From: Neofusicoccum parvum
Taxonomy: Eukaryota; Ascomycota; Dothideomycetes; Botryosphaeriales; Botryosphaeriaceae
DNA length: 64,000 bases
NCBI GenBank assembly: GCA_020912385.1
Contig: CP087210.1
Span: 1,984,001 to 2,048,000, forward strand
Reading direction: 5' to 3'
Translations under genes and position numbers: made by a program
Notes under the pieces: model-generated
What the model saw: the letters and a program-made list of their open reading frames with translations, nothing else
What the model was told of the DNA's origin: nothing
Databases searched by the model: none
Shown here: positions 1 through 12,299 of the stretch, in pieces
Layout of the letters: each line of letters starts with the position of its first letter
Numbering within the stretch: the stretch's first letter is position 1

Positions 1-215
1 CTTGCAGCTGGTGCTTCCTCCAGCGCCGCGCTCTCGTTCCCAGCGCGCCGTCCGCACCACCCATTTGTCGCAGCCACGCAGTAGCCGCTGGGTCCCCGTC
101 CTGAGACACAGAGCTGCCATCCCAGCTCCGCCCTGCGCGACCCAGGCACCCAGGCACATCACACCGGAGCTAATGCGCGCGAGCGCTATCAAGGGCAAGG
201 CTCTGTCGCGCCATC

Positions 216-3200
216 ATGAGCTCCTATACTCCGGTTCCTCCTCCTCCTGGGCCCCCGCCACCGCCGGTAGCAGGCGCGCCCGCTGCTTCTGCGACACTCC
301 AAGCACGGCCGCCGTTGTCGAGCCCTCCCAGGCGCATGGTCGTGCAACCTCCGGCAATAACAACGTCCTTGCACCATAACAATAACAGCGCGGGCACTCC
401 TTACCTGCAGACTCCCGCCTCCGCCGTGTCGCCGCCGTCCGCTCTGCCCTTCTCCCCATATGCCGCCTCTTCCAACCCACCCTCGCAACCGTCAACTGCC
501 CCGACGAGCGCATCCAGAGTCTCCAGCCCAATGGCGTTCCGCGGCCCGTCGTCTGCGGTGATGACCTCGTACAATCCGCAAGAATGGGGAAGGCATGGTC
601 CGCAGGCTAGCGGCCAGTACATGCCGCACGCTGGCCCCTCGTCCAGCGGTGCGCTGAGAGGAAATACGAGAGATGCAACGGGCATGGAGGGTAATTGCTT
701 TCATTGTTTCCTAGTGATGTCAATTTTTTCCTATACTCGGTATTTTTTGGTGTGTGGAGTTTGCGCCTCAGCGAGCCCACCCTATTCTTCTTTGGTGTCG
801 CAATGCTCTGTCTCTCATGGTGAAGAAACAAGATACTGAGTCTATCCTTTCGCAGCAAACATGCCTTCTCCGCCGCCGCCGTATTCTCCGAACCCGGGAC
901 AGCAGAGCATGTCCGCAGCCATGGGAGGCTCTCCGGCCCTTTCCAGCGGTGCATTTGCTTCGCCGCAAAACACGTCCTCTCCTCGCATCGGATTCCTCAA
1001 CCAAAGCCCGTCCGGGAGCACATCTTCTCCGTCAGGAGCGCCGTCGTTCCCTCCACCGCCGCCTGCATCTGGGCGCGATCGGTCTACCTCACGTAGCCGG
1101 GACAAACGCTCCGTATTTGGTCTTTCGGCACTTACTGGGAGAAGCAGAGCTAGTGGGAGCAGCTCTGACCAGTCACGCAATGCGATCGATGCACTGAGAC
1201 TGCAGACGACCGAAGCACTGGCGAGAACACCAGGCCCTGTGCAGACGCACCCTCCAATGCCCATGGCTGGTCCGAGCCAACAACCGTAAGCTGATGTCCC
1301 TCCCGCAGCAGTCACGACATGCGACTAACATAGAACCAGGACAAACATGCACTCTCCCCCTCAACGTCAGCCTCAATGGACCCCTGAAATTGCCTCACGC
1401 CCACCAGCATCAAGACGCGCCGCTTCTACAGGTGGCATTGGCATGGCTCTCCGCGAGGAGGGCTCCAGTACACCGTCACGAACTGCAGTCTGGGAACCTG
1501 GCATGCCACTACCGCCGCCTCCACCTGGCCCTCCTCCCGGTGGTTCGCGTTCGCAAAGCATGAACAGGACATCGGAACTCTCATCATCTCGATCTCTAGC
1601 TGCTCCTGCACCCAGGAGAGCAGCACCGAAACTTGGAAGCACACTGGGCCCAATTCCACCGACGCCTGCTGATTGGCGTGAGGAAGATGCACGGAACCGG
1701 TCGAAGTCTCCCTGGGGAAGAGCCCTGCGTCTCACAACACCTGACCCCCATGGCCCAGGTAATGCAGACAATGCAGCTGCGCCAGGAGAACCGCAGACGG
1801 CGTACCCTTCAACCTCAGCCTCTAACATCGGACTGACCCGGACACCTGCGCGCAGAGATGGAAGTGCAAGAGGCATCAGGGAAAGGCGCAGCGAGAGCCG
1901 CGCCGCCAAAGAGAGGACCATTGAAACCCAGAGTGCTATTGAACCTAGCAATAATCCATGGGCACGGGACATGGAGGCTGCTCAACGACCAGCAGACCTT
2001 GTTCTGGCTGCTGCTGAGGAGGGCGCTATCAGCCAAAGACGTAAGAATACGCCACGCAGCGGGAAGGGGTTCCCCTCACCCTCAAGCGGTGAGATGAGCG
2101 CCAAGTCCAGCAGATCTCAAGGAGATTTACATGGAGAGTCAAGCCATTCTACACCACGGCAAATGGTCATGTCTCCGGAGTCATTTGCACCGACGCCACC
2201 CTTCAGTCCGACCGCCGACGGATATGGTGAACAAAGTTCGCGATACAAGCCCTCGCCAGGGTCTCACGCAAAGACTCTGCCAACACCTCCTCCACATTCG
2301 GCCGGCATGTCATCGAGCATGTCGTCTGTGTCTTCGGGCAAGGAGCGGCCTATCTCGCACATTCTACACACGCCTCTTGACAATATTCCGATGGTCACGC
2401 CACTCCATCCCTCGCGACCTTCGTCCTCCTCGAGTGCCGCTGGTAAAGCCAGACTACCTACGGACCAAGAGATCTTTGCGCAAGCCGCAATCAACCGACA
2501 TCACGAGTTCATTCAGCGTGAAAGTGCCGCCATGACAGACCAAGAACGCCTAGAGCTCTTCGCTGACTTCATTGTCAATGAGTCTCGCCTTCGTCGGGAC
2601 CGGTATTCGGCCGCCTTTGAGGCGATGGCAAGCGACATCTTAGACTTGACCAGGGACATGTGGCGGAGCTACCAGACCAACTCGACTGGCAGACGCTCAA
2701 CAACACCCAACAAGATGATGGACACAAACTCGCCATCCCAACATGAGCGACAAGATTCAATATCATCGATTGAGGGCAGCGTTGTGAACGCAAGCCCTGC
2801 TACCTCATCAGCTAATTACAGCCCTAGGGTAGCCTCAGAGTCACCGCTCAGCAGCGCATCCAGTCATGGGCCACCAGGTCGTGCGCGTGGCGACAGTAAC
2901 TCGTGGCAGCCATGTCTCTCACCAATCCCTAGCATGGCCATGAGCACTGTTCCGGATGAGGAAGATTCACGAGGGCGGTCTGCGAGCCGGTGGTGGGAGG
3001 GAAGCGCAAACAGTTCCCAAGGCCGTGGCAAGAAGATCGAGCGGTCAAAGAGGGAGTCCAAGTACATGGGCGTGCAGCTCACTGAGGCGCAAGAGTGGGA
3101 AAGTGACAACCGTTCTGGCGGTGGTACTCCTGGTCCAAGTGACACCACACCTTCTGGAATCTACGGACCGAACGAGTACCCACCAGAAAAGGTCGGCTGG

Positions 3201-4568
3201 CACGAGCATGACACGGGTTATCAAGTTCCTCCGCCGCCGCCACTGCAGTACTGGACTCATTCTGCGCCCGCAACACCCGACCCTTATAAGCTGGACGTCT
3301 CCAGGCTTGTGACCTTACCGCCACCGTATCCACGACATCATCCAGCCGTGAACAACAGTCATCCAGACCTAGGATCTATCAGAGCAAACCTGCGTGCTCT
3401 TCAAGATCCTGCCGATGCAAACACCATCAAAGAAGGCTACCGAGCGCGTAGCGACTCACTGAGGGAAAAGGGCGTCAAGGGTGCTAACGATCGTCGTGCG
3501 GAGCTGAGAGGTGAGATCCAGCAGAAGATCATGAAGGGTGACATGTCCTTTGGAGAAGCAGCCAAAGCTGAGGCAGAGTTCGACACTACCGAAGCGCAAA
3601 TCACGCAAAGACGGATCCAACAAGATTTCGACATGTTCCAAAAAGATGTCATGACGCCATTACATGCTCTTCTTTCCGAACGGATCCGGAAGGCTACAGC
3701 TTCGATCGAACAACTGAAGAGCGGCCTTCTCAACGAGGCACAAGCATCGAGTCCGAACCAGACCCAAGAGGAAGGCGATGAGCAGCCAGAGTTGCTCGAG
3801 AAGCTCACTCTACTCAAGTGGCTGTTCGAAGCACGCGAACAGTTGCACAAGGAGCTTTTCGAACTTGAGGTGCAGCGGAACAATTTGTACAAAACACTCG
3901 TCGTCACGCCGTACATGGCCGCCAAAAACCATGAAAAGGTCCGCGAGGCCGAGGATTTCTTCGCCAAAGATGCACAAGAGCGCAAGGTTGCATGCGAGAA
4001 ACAGGCGCTGAAGCGCTTTGAGGACTTTCTCGCGATCGTCGAAGAGAATGTCACACGCGGCGTCGAGGACCAGCTCTCGGCATTCTGGGACATCGGGCCA
4101 GGCCTCCTGAATATCGTGCAGAAGGTGCCCGAGACTCTGACGGACGATTTCCAGATCCTGATTCCGCCAATGGAGTACGAGGAGAACCCGAGCTACCATG
4201 AGCACCCGCTGCAATATCTTTTTACGCTGCTGTCCCACGCACAGAAGTCGGCGTACCAGTTCATCGAGAGTCAAACAAACCTGTTTTGCCTGCTCCACGA
4301 GGTCAAGACAGGCGTGATGACGGCGAACACGAAGCTACTGGGCACACAGCGAGTGCTCGAGGGCGAGGATCGGCAGGTTGTGGATGAGGAGATGAGCATG
4401 ATCAGCCGCGACGAGGAGCAGCGGCTCACGGAGGACCTGAAGGAGAAGGTCAACCTGGTGGAGCAGCAGTGGAGAGAGGCGCTGGGTAAAGGCATCGAAG
4501 ACTGCATGGACAGAGTGCAAGTGTTCTTGCTGGAGCGGGGCGGCTGGGACGAGAGTTTGCAGGAGTAG
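216..4568 (+). CDS. Large proline/serine-rich conserved fungal protein with C-terminal coiled coil
   Basis: I do not recognise a named family. Three exons read in frame: 216-690, 856-1285 and 1340-4568 (introns 691-855 and 1286-1339), giving 1377 residues. The start at 216 opens on a Met-Ser-Ser-Tyr followed by a proline run. Residues 1 to about 670 are low-complexity Pro/Ser/Thr, with many SP and TP sites that look like phosphorylation targets. A more ordered block (about 676-745) contains an Arg/Phe-rich helix pattern around DQEIFAQAAINRHHEFIQ. Residues from about 1035 to the end are charged and strongly helical, consistent with a coiled coil, and end in a compact acidic/aromatic region. 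No signal peptide or membrane segment is visible. The disordered N-terminus with a helical C-terminus suggests a scaffold or cytoskeleton/polarity-type protein, but that is inference only. It lies upstream of PAB1 on the same strand, 1.1 kb away. Confidence 0.8.
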
Positions 4569-5686
4569 GGCGCCGCCGGGCACGGCCGGGATGACATACC
4601 CTTGTGTAATCTGTTCTGTATATTTTTCCACGGCGTCTACGGGATACCTCTGGGCTATCAATGACATGATGAGGTTCTTTTCGTTGCATTGAGGACGGGG
4701 GTGAGCCTGCAGCCGTGGGCGCCACAACCGTCGCGCCGCTGCACCCTGCAAGCGCGGGCGCGTGGCCGCTTTGGTCCGTCTGCTTACCTGTTGCCCCTGA
4801 ATGGATGCAAGTGGCAGACGCCGCTGGGCAGCCGACAATGGCAGGCGTTGTTCCGTGGTACGCCGTGCATGTACTGTGGCTGCGGGACATGTCTTTGTGC
4901 GCTCGCGTGGGCGGGCGGCAGCCTGGGGACCGCCCACATGGCAGCGCTGCGCGGGCGCTTCGACGTGCTTCCAGAAGCTCAGACAGCGGCGGTGTCGCAG
5001 CGCGCGGGGCAGACGTGCAGCGACGGCGCGCGCGCGCCACGGGCAGACGGCGACGACGCGGACATGATCAAGTCCAGGCGGCGGACAGCCGCCGGGCACC
5101 AGGGCGCGCGCTCGCGGGTGCTGCCTGAGGCATGTGACGGCCGTTGTGCGCCAAGGTGCGTCCCTGCCGAATTTGGCGAGGCGGCTTGGCACAAAATTAT
5201 TTCATAGCCTTTGACTTCTGCCCGCGACAAAGCTCTCGCATACAAAACCCACACACGCCCACGCATCTGCCCGAGCGAGCCTCTCTTTGAGTCTCTGTCT
5301 CCCTTCTGCCCACTTCCCTTCAGAAAAAATTCTCCTCACAGAAAAAAAAGTTAAAAACCCACAAAAAACCCGCGGCGAAGCCTCTTCTTCCTGACGCGAC
5401 CTGTCGACCTCAACCGCACAGTCGCCCAGCCAGCTGCCTCACCGCAAAGCCCCTCCCACGCCAGAACCCCATCGCCCGGAGCATCGCCCTGCCCTCCGAG
5501 CGACTCTTCTCCGCCCAGACACGCGACACGCGCAGATCCCGGCCTCCCACCCACCCCCCGCCTACACGCTTTTCGCTGGTGAGCCACCACCCACGCTGAG
5601 CCTGCTTTTCGCGTCCTGCCCGCGACATCCCCGCGCGCCTCTGCTCCAGAAACACCCCGCTGACCCGCGCGCAGAACACCAGCAAA
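4569..5686 (+). other. Intergenic region and PAB1 promoter/leader
   Basis: No convincing gene. The first part (about 4570-5200) is GC-rich, and the open frames in it on both strands look like composition artefacts. From about 5200 the sequence becomes pyrimidine-rich with A-runs and is probably the PAB1 promoter and 5' leader. Confidence 0.5.
5321..5368 (+). promoter_or_regulatory. A-rich element in the probable PAB1 5' leader
   Basis: Several A-runs stand out in otherwise C/T-rich DNA: six A at 5324-5329, eight A at 5342-5349, then runs of five and six A up to about 5368. They lie about 320-365 bp upstream of the PAB1 start codon. In other eukaryotes PABP binds A-rich tracts in its own mRNA leader and represses its translation. 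A similar feedback site is plausible here, but only if transcription starts upstream of 5321, which cannot be read from the sequence. Confidence 0.4.
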
Positions 5687-8049
5687 ATGTCCGCAGAAGT
5701 TGCCAACGCCGCTGCTCCTGGCGCTGATGCCAACCCGACCTCGCCCGTCGCCGGCGACGCGAACGGTACTGCCATTAACACCAGCGTCGGCTCTGCAGGT
5801 GCCCCCGAGGTGCCCACCCCCACCTCCGCCGCTCCTTCCGCCCACCAGAACTCCGCCTCGCTCTATGTCGGCGAGCTCGACCCCTCCGTTACCGAGGCCA
5901 TGCTGTTCGAGCTCTTCTCCTCGATCGGCCAGGTCGCCTCCATCCGCGTGTGCCGCGACGCCGTCACCCGTCGCTCGCTTGGCTACGCCTACGTGAACTA
6001 CAACAGCTCTGATGACGGCGAGAAGGCTCTGGAGGAGCTGAACTACACGCTGATCAAGGGTAAGCCCTGCCGCATCATGTGGTCCCAGCGTGACCCCGCC
6101 CTCCGCAAGACTGGTCAGGGCAACGTCTTCATCAAGAACCTGGACTCCGCTATCGACAACAAGGCTCTGCACGACACGTTCGCCGCCTTCGGCAACATTC
6201 TTAGCTGCAAGGTCGCTCAGGACGAGAACGGTAACTCCAAGGGCTACGGCTTCGTGCACTACGAGACCGCTGAGGCCGCGAACAACGCCATCAAGGCTGT
6301 CAACGGCATGTTGCTGAACGAGAAGAAGGTCTTCGTTGGCCACCACATCCCCAAGAAGGACCGCATGAGCAAGTTCGAGGAGATGAAGGCCAACTTCACC
6401 AACGTCTACGTCAAGAACATCGACCTGGAGGCTACTGACGACGAGTTCCGTGAACTATTCGAGAAGTACGGCCAGATCACCTCTGCCTCGCTTGCCCACG
6501 ACAACGAGACCGGTAAGAGCCGTGGCTTTGGCTTCGTCAACTTCGTCAAGCACGAGAGCGCTGCCAAGGCTGTCGATGAGCTTAACGACAGGGACTTCAA
6601 GGGCCAGAAGCTGTACGTCGGTCGTGCACAGAAGAAGCACGAGCGCGAGGAGGAGCTGCGCAAGCAGTACGAAGCCGCTCGCGCCGAGAAGCAGTCGAAG
6701 TACCAGGGCGTCAACCTCTACGTTAAGAACCTCAACGATGATGTCGATGACGAGAAGCTGCGCGACATGTTTGCTCCTTTCGGCACCATCACCTCTGCCA
6801 AGGTTATGCGCGATACCCAGCCCGTGAGCAGCTCCGGCAGCGAGAGCCCTAAGAAAGAGGAAGAAGAGGAGCAGAAGGAGGAGGAGCAGAAGGAGCCCGA
6901 GAAGGAGGCCTCCGACGAGGAGGGCAAGGACGGCGTCGATAAGCTCACCAAGGAGATGGACAAGGTCACCATCAAGGGCGAGCAGAAGATCCTGGGCAAG
7001 AGCAAGGGCTTCGGCTTCGTTTGCTTCAGCAACCCCGATGAGGCCACCAAGGCTGTCACTGAGATGAACCAGAAGATGGTCGGCGGTAAGCCGCTTTACG
7101 TTGCCCTGGCTCAGCGCAAGGATGTCCGCAAGAGCCAGCTCGAGGCAACGATCCAGGCTCGCAACCAGATCCGCATGCAGCAGGCAGCTGCTGCCGCTGG
7201 CATGCCCACCCAGCAGTTCGTCCAGCCCCAGATGTTCTTCGGCCCTGGCCAGCAACCCTTCATGGGCGGCCGTGGCCAGATGCCCTTCCCTCAGGGCATG
7301 CCTGCCGGTGGTCGTGGTGCCGGTTTCCCCCAGGGTATGCCCATGCAGGGTGGCCGTGGTGGCCCCAACGCACAGCAGATGCCTCCCATGGGCATGCCCT
7401 TCCCTGGTGCTCCCATGCCCGGTAGCATCCCGCCTCAGTACAACCCTGCTTACGCTCAGATGCTTGCTGCTCAGCAGGCTGCTATGGGTGGTCGCGGTGC
7501 TAGCCGTGGCCCGATGCCTGGCATGCCCATGCCCGGTATGCCCCAGATGTCCGGCCAGATTCCCGGCAACAACCGTGGTGGCCCCAACAACCGTGGTGGT
7601 GCCAATCGCAGCCAGGCCCCTGGCTTCGCTGGTGGCCGTCCCGCTCCCGGCCCTGGCGGTCCCCCCGCCGGTGGTGAGGGTGTCGACATGACCGCGCTCC
7701 AGGCCGCTGCTCCTCCCCAGCAGAAGCAGATGCTCGGCGAGGCTCTGTACCCCAAGATCCACGTCATGCAGCCCGAGCTTGCTGGCAAGATCACCGGTAT
7801 GCTCCTGGAGATGGACAACGCTGAGCTCATCAACCTGTAAGTTCCCCCAATTCTGACTACCGTATGGACAACAGATGACTAATCAAAAGCAGGACGAGCG
7901 ATGAGTCTGCCCTCCGCGCTAAGGTCGAGGAGGCGATGGGTGTTTACCAGGAGTACATCCAGGCCAAGGGTGACGGCACTCCCCAGGACGAGAACGCTGC
8001 CCCCAAGGAGGGTGCTAAGGACGGCGAGGCCTTGGAGAACAAGGCTTAA
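5687..8049 (+). CDS. PAB1: Poly(A)-binding protein PAB1 (four RRM, PABC/MLLE)
   Basis: Binds mRNA poly(A) tails and promotes translation initiation and tail-length control in cytoplasm and nucleus. Two exons, 5687-7836 and 7893-8049, separated by a 56 bp intron, encode 768 residues. Four RRMs run from about 58-136, 146-223, 239-316 and 342-475. RNP1-type motifs are visible, for example [16 protein letters not shown] and [11 protein letters not shown]4 is interrupted by an acidic Glu/Lys-rich insert (about 377-434). A Gly/Met/Pro/Gln-rich linker follows (about 500-660), then the C-terminal PABC/MLLE domain. The intron splits a Leu codon inside that domain, so reading through it would lose the last 52 residues. 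The tail after MLLE is short and acidic. Strong C-ending codon preference is consistent with high expression. Confidence 0.97.
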
Positions 8050-9589
8050 GCGTTCCATCCGCGGGTTTTCTCGGATGTTACATTTAGGCTTCTCAACATC
8101 TCGATCTTTGGGTCCTCAAATGGCGTATCAGGCGTTGTCACTGCTCCAGGGTTCACGCTTGGTGGTGCTCAAAAGTTAGGGTCTTTGTTCTTCTATACGA
8201 CTCACCGACTGTGCTTCCTCCCCGGAGGCTTTCGACCACAAGGCTCAGCGGAGTGGCTTCTCGGGAATTGAGTCACCTTCTTTTTTTTTCGTTTTTCTAT
8301 TCCGGACGCCTCCGAATACCCCCTTGCATGGTTTCCTCCGAACATCGATAGGAGCCATTCTCAGCCCCGTTTGTTCCCTTTTCTTCTTTACCACCGCCTC
8401 TGACACGTTACGATCATGTGTATTATGAGATGATCAGGTGGCTGCTGCTTTTTGCTTGCTTTGCTTGTCGGGATATCCTGCTTCTGATGATGAGCCACAC
8501 AGCTTTTCTTCTCTTCTTCTCCAGCAGGCGAGATATCAGCTTAGCATGGGAAAACAAACTCCTACCGGTTTCACACAGCGAGGGAGAGGCATGTCTAACG
8601 GCTTCTTTGCCTTTCTGTTACGGCTTGGCTCTTTTCCATGGGTGGCAGTAGATGTTTCTTTCTTTTCTTCTTGGGGGCTTCTTGTGTGTTTTGCTCGTCA
8701 CGACGGCATGGATTCGGGTTAATTGGGGACGGTTGGGTGATGCTGGATGGATAGGTCTGGGCCTCTCTCGTCTCGAGGGTGGGTGAGATGGAGAAAAAAG
8801 GGATTTCCCGGATGAAGGTGATGATGGTTGGGTGGTTGACAAAAAGAGTGCTGATAGGCTGGCTGAAAAGTAGGATAGCTTTTCCTTATCTTTTAGCTCT
8901 GCTCTGGCTCGGGGATGATTATGAATAGATGAACCATTTCAAAATATCTCTTGTGTTCTGGTGGTGATACAATGTGCATAGTGCTGGCGAGAAGGAAGTG
9001 ATGGGTGAAGCTCGAGTTGTTCATGGGCGGGGAGGTGGGTAACGGGCTCCCAACCCGGACCCAAGAGGGTCCCTGAACCGGGTTTCTGTCATCGTGCAAC
9101 TCTGGCGCTCTATCGTCACCAGGCGGCTAAGACTAAATCAGCAAAGGGCAGCGAAGGGCTGGTGCGTCATCCTCCCGGGGTTTCCAGGCTATGGCCATAC
9201 CTTGCCAGAATTTCCTCCTTTATCATGAACCGCGATATCTCAAGGACGCCGTATAAATGGCAGCTCCTCATTCTGAGAGGCCGAGTCAAATTTTGCGAAG
9301 CAGGTTTCGATCAGCATGGCCGTCTCTCGCGTTGCCACATCAATATCCAGCTGCTGGCTGAGATATACTGAAGTGACCGTTGATAAACGGAGGAGGGGGG
9401 CACTTCCTGTGCCAACCCGTAATTGGGAAAGTAGCTGACTTGATCGATTAACAGGAGATTTTCCTTGACGCAGAACGGGTGGCTTGACATCAGTTGCAGG
9501 ATATCAAAACCAGACGCTGGGAAATAGTATGCTTGATCAAAAGAAGATGTATTTTTGCATTCATGTCAGCTCCATGACGACAAGAAAGC
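8050..9589. other. Intergenic: PAB1 3' region
   Basis: No gene seen. The first several hundred bases are T-rich and are probably PAB1 3' untranslated sequence. The open frames here are short, low-complexity and lack recognisable domains. The region ends at the stop codon of the minus-strand Diels-Alderase-like gene and probably marks the left edge of the biosynthetic locus. Confidence 0.5.
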
Positions 9590-10702
9590 TCATTTCTTCG
9601 TAGCGGGCATCTGCGGCATCTGCAGATGCCCCACCACCGCCATGCCCTCATGCTTCTCCCCGCCCACCTCGCCTCCACTCACCCTACTCGTAAACCCGTT
9701 GTTCCCCAACTTGGCCGGCGGCGGGCCCAGCGGAATGCTCCACCACACAACCTGATGCCGCACATCAAAATGCCAATGCTTCCCCTTCGCCGGCGACACG
9801 AAGTCCAACCTCCAGCCGGACGAGGTGTCCGCGAAGGTGCCCCGCACGTCGCCGCCGTGCGCGGCGCGCACAACGACGTAGTCGTCCGCCAGCGAGACGT
9901 CGCCCGCGGCGGCGACGAAGACGACCTCGCCGTCCCGGGCCAGGCTCGCGCGCACGCACTCCCGCCCCTTGTCGAGCCGGCTGACGCTGCGCAGCAGCGC
10001 GAACGTGTACGGCCCGGCGTGGCCGCGCACGTACGTGTTCTCGTCCAGCAGCAGCGGCATGGGCGCCTGCATCGCGCAGCGGTCGCTGCCGCCCTTGCCC
10101 GCGAACCGCAGCGCCCGCCCGTCCGCGAACGTCAGCGCCGCCTCCACACCCGCCGCCACCATCGGCTGCGCGTACGCGATCTTGGGCGCGAAGGCGGCGA
10201 AGCCACCGCTGCTGCTGCTGCTCCTGGCGTTCGTGTACGTCACCGTGCCCCGCACCTCCGGCAGGTCGAACGTCAGCACCGCGCCGCTCAGGTCGGCCGC
10301 GTACTCGAACGTCGTGGTGCGGGCGGGATCGCGCGCGCTCTTCCACGTGGAAACGATGGCGTCGCCGCGGTCCTCGACTACGCTCTCGTCGGCGACCTCG
10401 TCGAAGTGCACGGCCTCAGGGGGCCCGGCTCCGTCGTCGCCGCCGCCGGGCAGCTGCGCGTGGAAGGCGATTCGCAGCGGGGCGCGGCCGCGGAACAGGC
10501 CGGTGGCGTCGCGGAAGAAGGAGATCTCGAGCGCGGCGTTGGACGCCGGGTCCTGCGACACGGCGTCGAAGACCCAGACCTCCCAGTGCGTGGGGCTGAG
10601 GGTGGCGTGCGCGGGGAAGGCCGGGTGGGCGTGGTGCGTGGGCGGCGCCGGGCCCTGGGTGATGGTGGTCGAGGTGACGGTGGAGGTGGCGAGGGGGGCC
10701 AT
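9590..10702 (-). CDS. Diels-Alderase-like (CrtC/Fsa2-type lipocalin-fold) cyclase
   Basis: Intronless, 370 residues, close to the usual length of the fungal Fsa2/CghA-type family, whose members cyclise polyene chains made by PKS-NRPS enzymes into decalins by intramolecular [4+2] cycloaddition. Supporting signs are the N-terminal block THWEVWVFDAVSQD followed by an ISFFRD strand, the central GPYTFALLR strand, and the C-terminal series of Gly-rich strands ending in GMAVVGHLQMP. These resemble the two-barrel lipocalin layout of that family. There is no signal peptide. It faces away from the PKS-NRPS gene across a 1.6 kb shared promoter region, which supports a role in the same pathway. Oddities are a Ser5 run encoded by repeated trinucleotides and high GC. 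Other members of the wider hydroxyneurosporene-synthase-like superfamily have unrelated roles, so the activity is inferred from context. Confidence 0.65.
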   Translation of the reverse strand: MAPLATSTVTSTTITQGPAPPTHHAHPAFPAHATLSPTHWEVWVFDAVSQDPASNAALEISFFRDATGLFRGRAPLRIAFHAQLPGGGDDGAGPPEAVHFDEVADESVVEDRGDAIVSTWKSARDPARTTTFEYAADLSGAVLTFDLPEVRGTVTYTNARSSSSSGGFAAFAPKIAYAQPMVAAGVEAALTFADGRALRFAGKGGSDRCAMQAPMPLLLDENTYVRGHAGPYTFALLRSVSRLDKGRECVRASLARDGEVVFVAAAGDVSLADDYVVVRAAHGGDVRGTFADTSSGWRLDFVSPAKGKHWHFDVRHQVVWWSIPLGPPPAKLGNNGFTSRVSGGEVGGEKHEGMAVVGHLQMPQMPATKK

Positions 10703-12299
10703 CGTGAGTGTTTTTGCTTTTGGTGTTTTGCGGTGCGGGTGGTCGGGTGGAGGTTTCTCCCCGCTGCGGAGGGTGACGGGTAGCTGCGTGCAATGCTTTT
10801 ATCGATTGGGTTTCTGGAATGCCATGTTCGTCGAACCCCCGATCAGCGGAGTTGCCGGACCGATCTTCGTGGTGTGGAGTGAGGCCGATGATTGGCGAGC
10901 GTGTTGGTTGTTCGGGCGTTCGGAGAATTTCGGTGCGTGAGTTGCAGAAACACCACGCTTCCTGCAGGTGGTGATGTTGGGATATATCGCCTTCTATCGC
11001 ATTTAGTACTCCAGACTCGTTAGTTTGACCAGGTTACGTGGCCGTAATGGCCGGGGAAGTGCCTTCTGAAAGATCTTGCAGTCCACGCCAGTGGTGCCGA
11101 GCAGCGAGGGCCTGGTGATCTTGAGAGCTACACCAGACAATTCCCTGTGTCAAGTGTCCACGAATATCATCTGGATCATGAGCTGGGAAGTATTCGGCAC
11201 CGCAAGTCCCTTTGAAGGTGTGGTGTTCGTGCTGCATGAGAGGGCGATTTTACGAAAGAGATGATGGGCACGGTGATATGAAAAGGCAGCGATTTAACAG
11301 TGAACAGGTGAGTTGATTTGAAGAGTCTCGGGAAAGAAACAGACGAAGGGTGTAGAAGAAGGCGTGGTCCGCAACGCGTAGGAGTGCATCCGCCGCGGCA
11401 GATCCTCGTATGGCTGGTTACCCGTATTATTACAAATGGATGTCAGTGACAGGCGAGTGGTGAGAAATCCAATAGTCCCGCCGGCACGCGCGCAAGCCCT
11501 AGCCGAAGCGGGTCTTTTCCAGTTTGATCCTCATCGCCGTAGAATTGAAGCGGGGTGCTCTGAGGCTGGTGTCAATGCCGCGCCGACCCTTTGTGGCGGA
11601 TCCTTGATCCGCTGCGATGGCTTCAAGGCGCTAGTTGGCGAGATCCCGGTCAGAAACAACTTCACTTGAACAAGTGTGATATGAGGTCGTCCGTGGTTTT
11701 ATGTGGCCTTGCGAGACCAGCGCAGGGCGTGAGCTGCAGAAGACGCAGGGAGTGGATGGCCATTGCCCATTCCGCGCAGCTACTAGTTATTACTTCCTTA
11801 CCTTTGTACGCCGGAGAGCAACAGTACACCGCTGTCAGCTACACACCACATAGCAAATTGTCTTCAATGGAACCACGCCGGGTGGTCCAAAAGCTCTGCT
11901 CTTACCCTACGTGCCCCACAGCTCCGGCAGAGGTTGGCCACACTGGCATGGTCAGCACAAATACTTACTTACACACTTACCCGACAATGACGACGGCTCT
12001 CCTCCTCCAAACCGTCTGCTCTCTCCATCGTCCACCGTGGTTTTCTTCGGTTGTTGGTAGACGATTCGGAAGTTCGGTCGAGCCCTGATCTTCGCCCGCG
12101 GCGGATTCGGTCCTACCGACTCGCGCAGCTGGAGCCTCCGAACGGGCATGCCACTCGTTCACTTCCACCAAATAAAGCCCCGAACATTCTTGATGGCGCG
12201 CGCGGAGCGGCAGACGTGGACATCCACCTCCTTCAACCCCGACTTACCATCGTTCGTTTCAACAGGAAGAGAAAGAAAAAAAAGAAAAGCGCAGCAAAG
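10703..12299. promoter_or_regulatory. Divergent promoter region between cyclase and PKS-NRPS genes
   Basis: About 1.6 kb with no gene I can support. It separates two divergently transcribed genes and should hold both promoters. A weak AT motif reading ATAAAAG on the minus strand lies at 10796-10802, about 95 bp upstream of the cyclase start. The 60 bp before the PKS start are A-rich. A long frame open from 12051 into the PKS runs through this region, but its residues before 12300 do not resemble a ketosynthase N-terminus. Confidence 0.5.

Noticed and set aside
6455..7762. A 435-codon minus-strand frame over PAB1
   Set aside because: It is a Leu/Gly/His-rich mirror of the PAB1 codon pattern, so a shadow.
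7838..7840. PAB1 ending at this stop codon
   Set aside because: The stop is inside a GTAAGT intron donor. Splicing restores the rest of the conserved MLLE domain.
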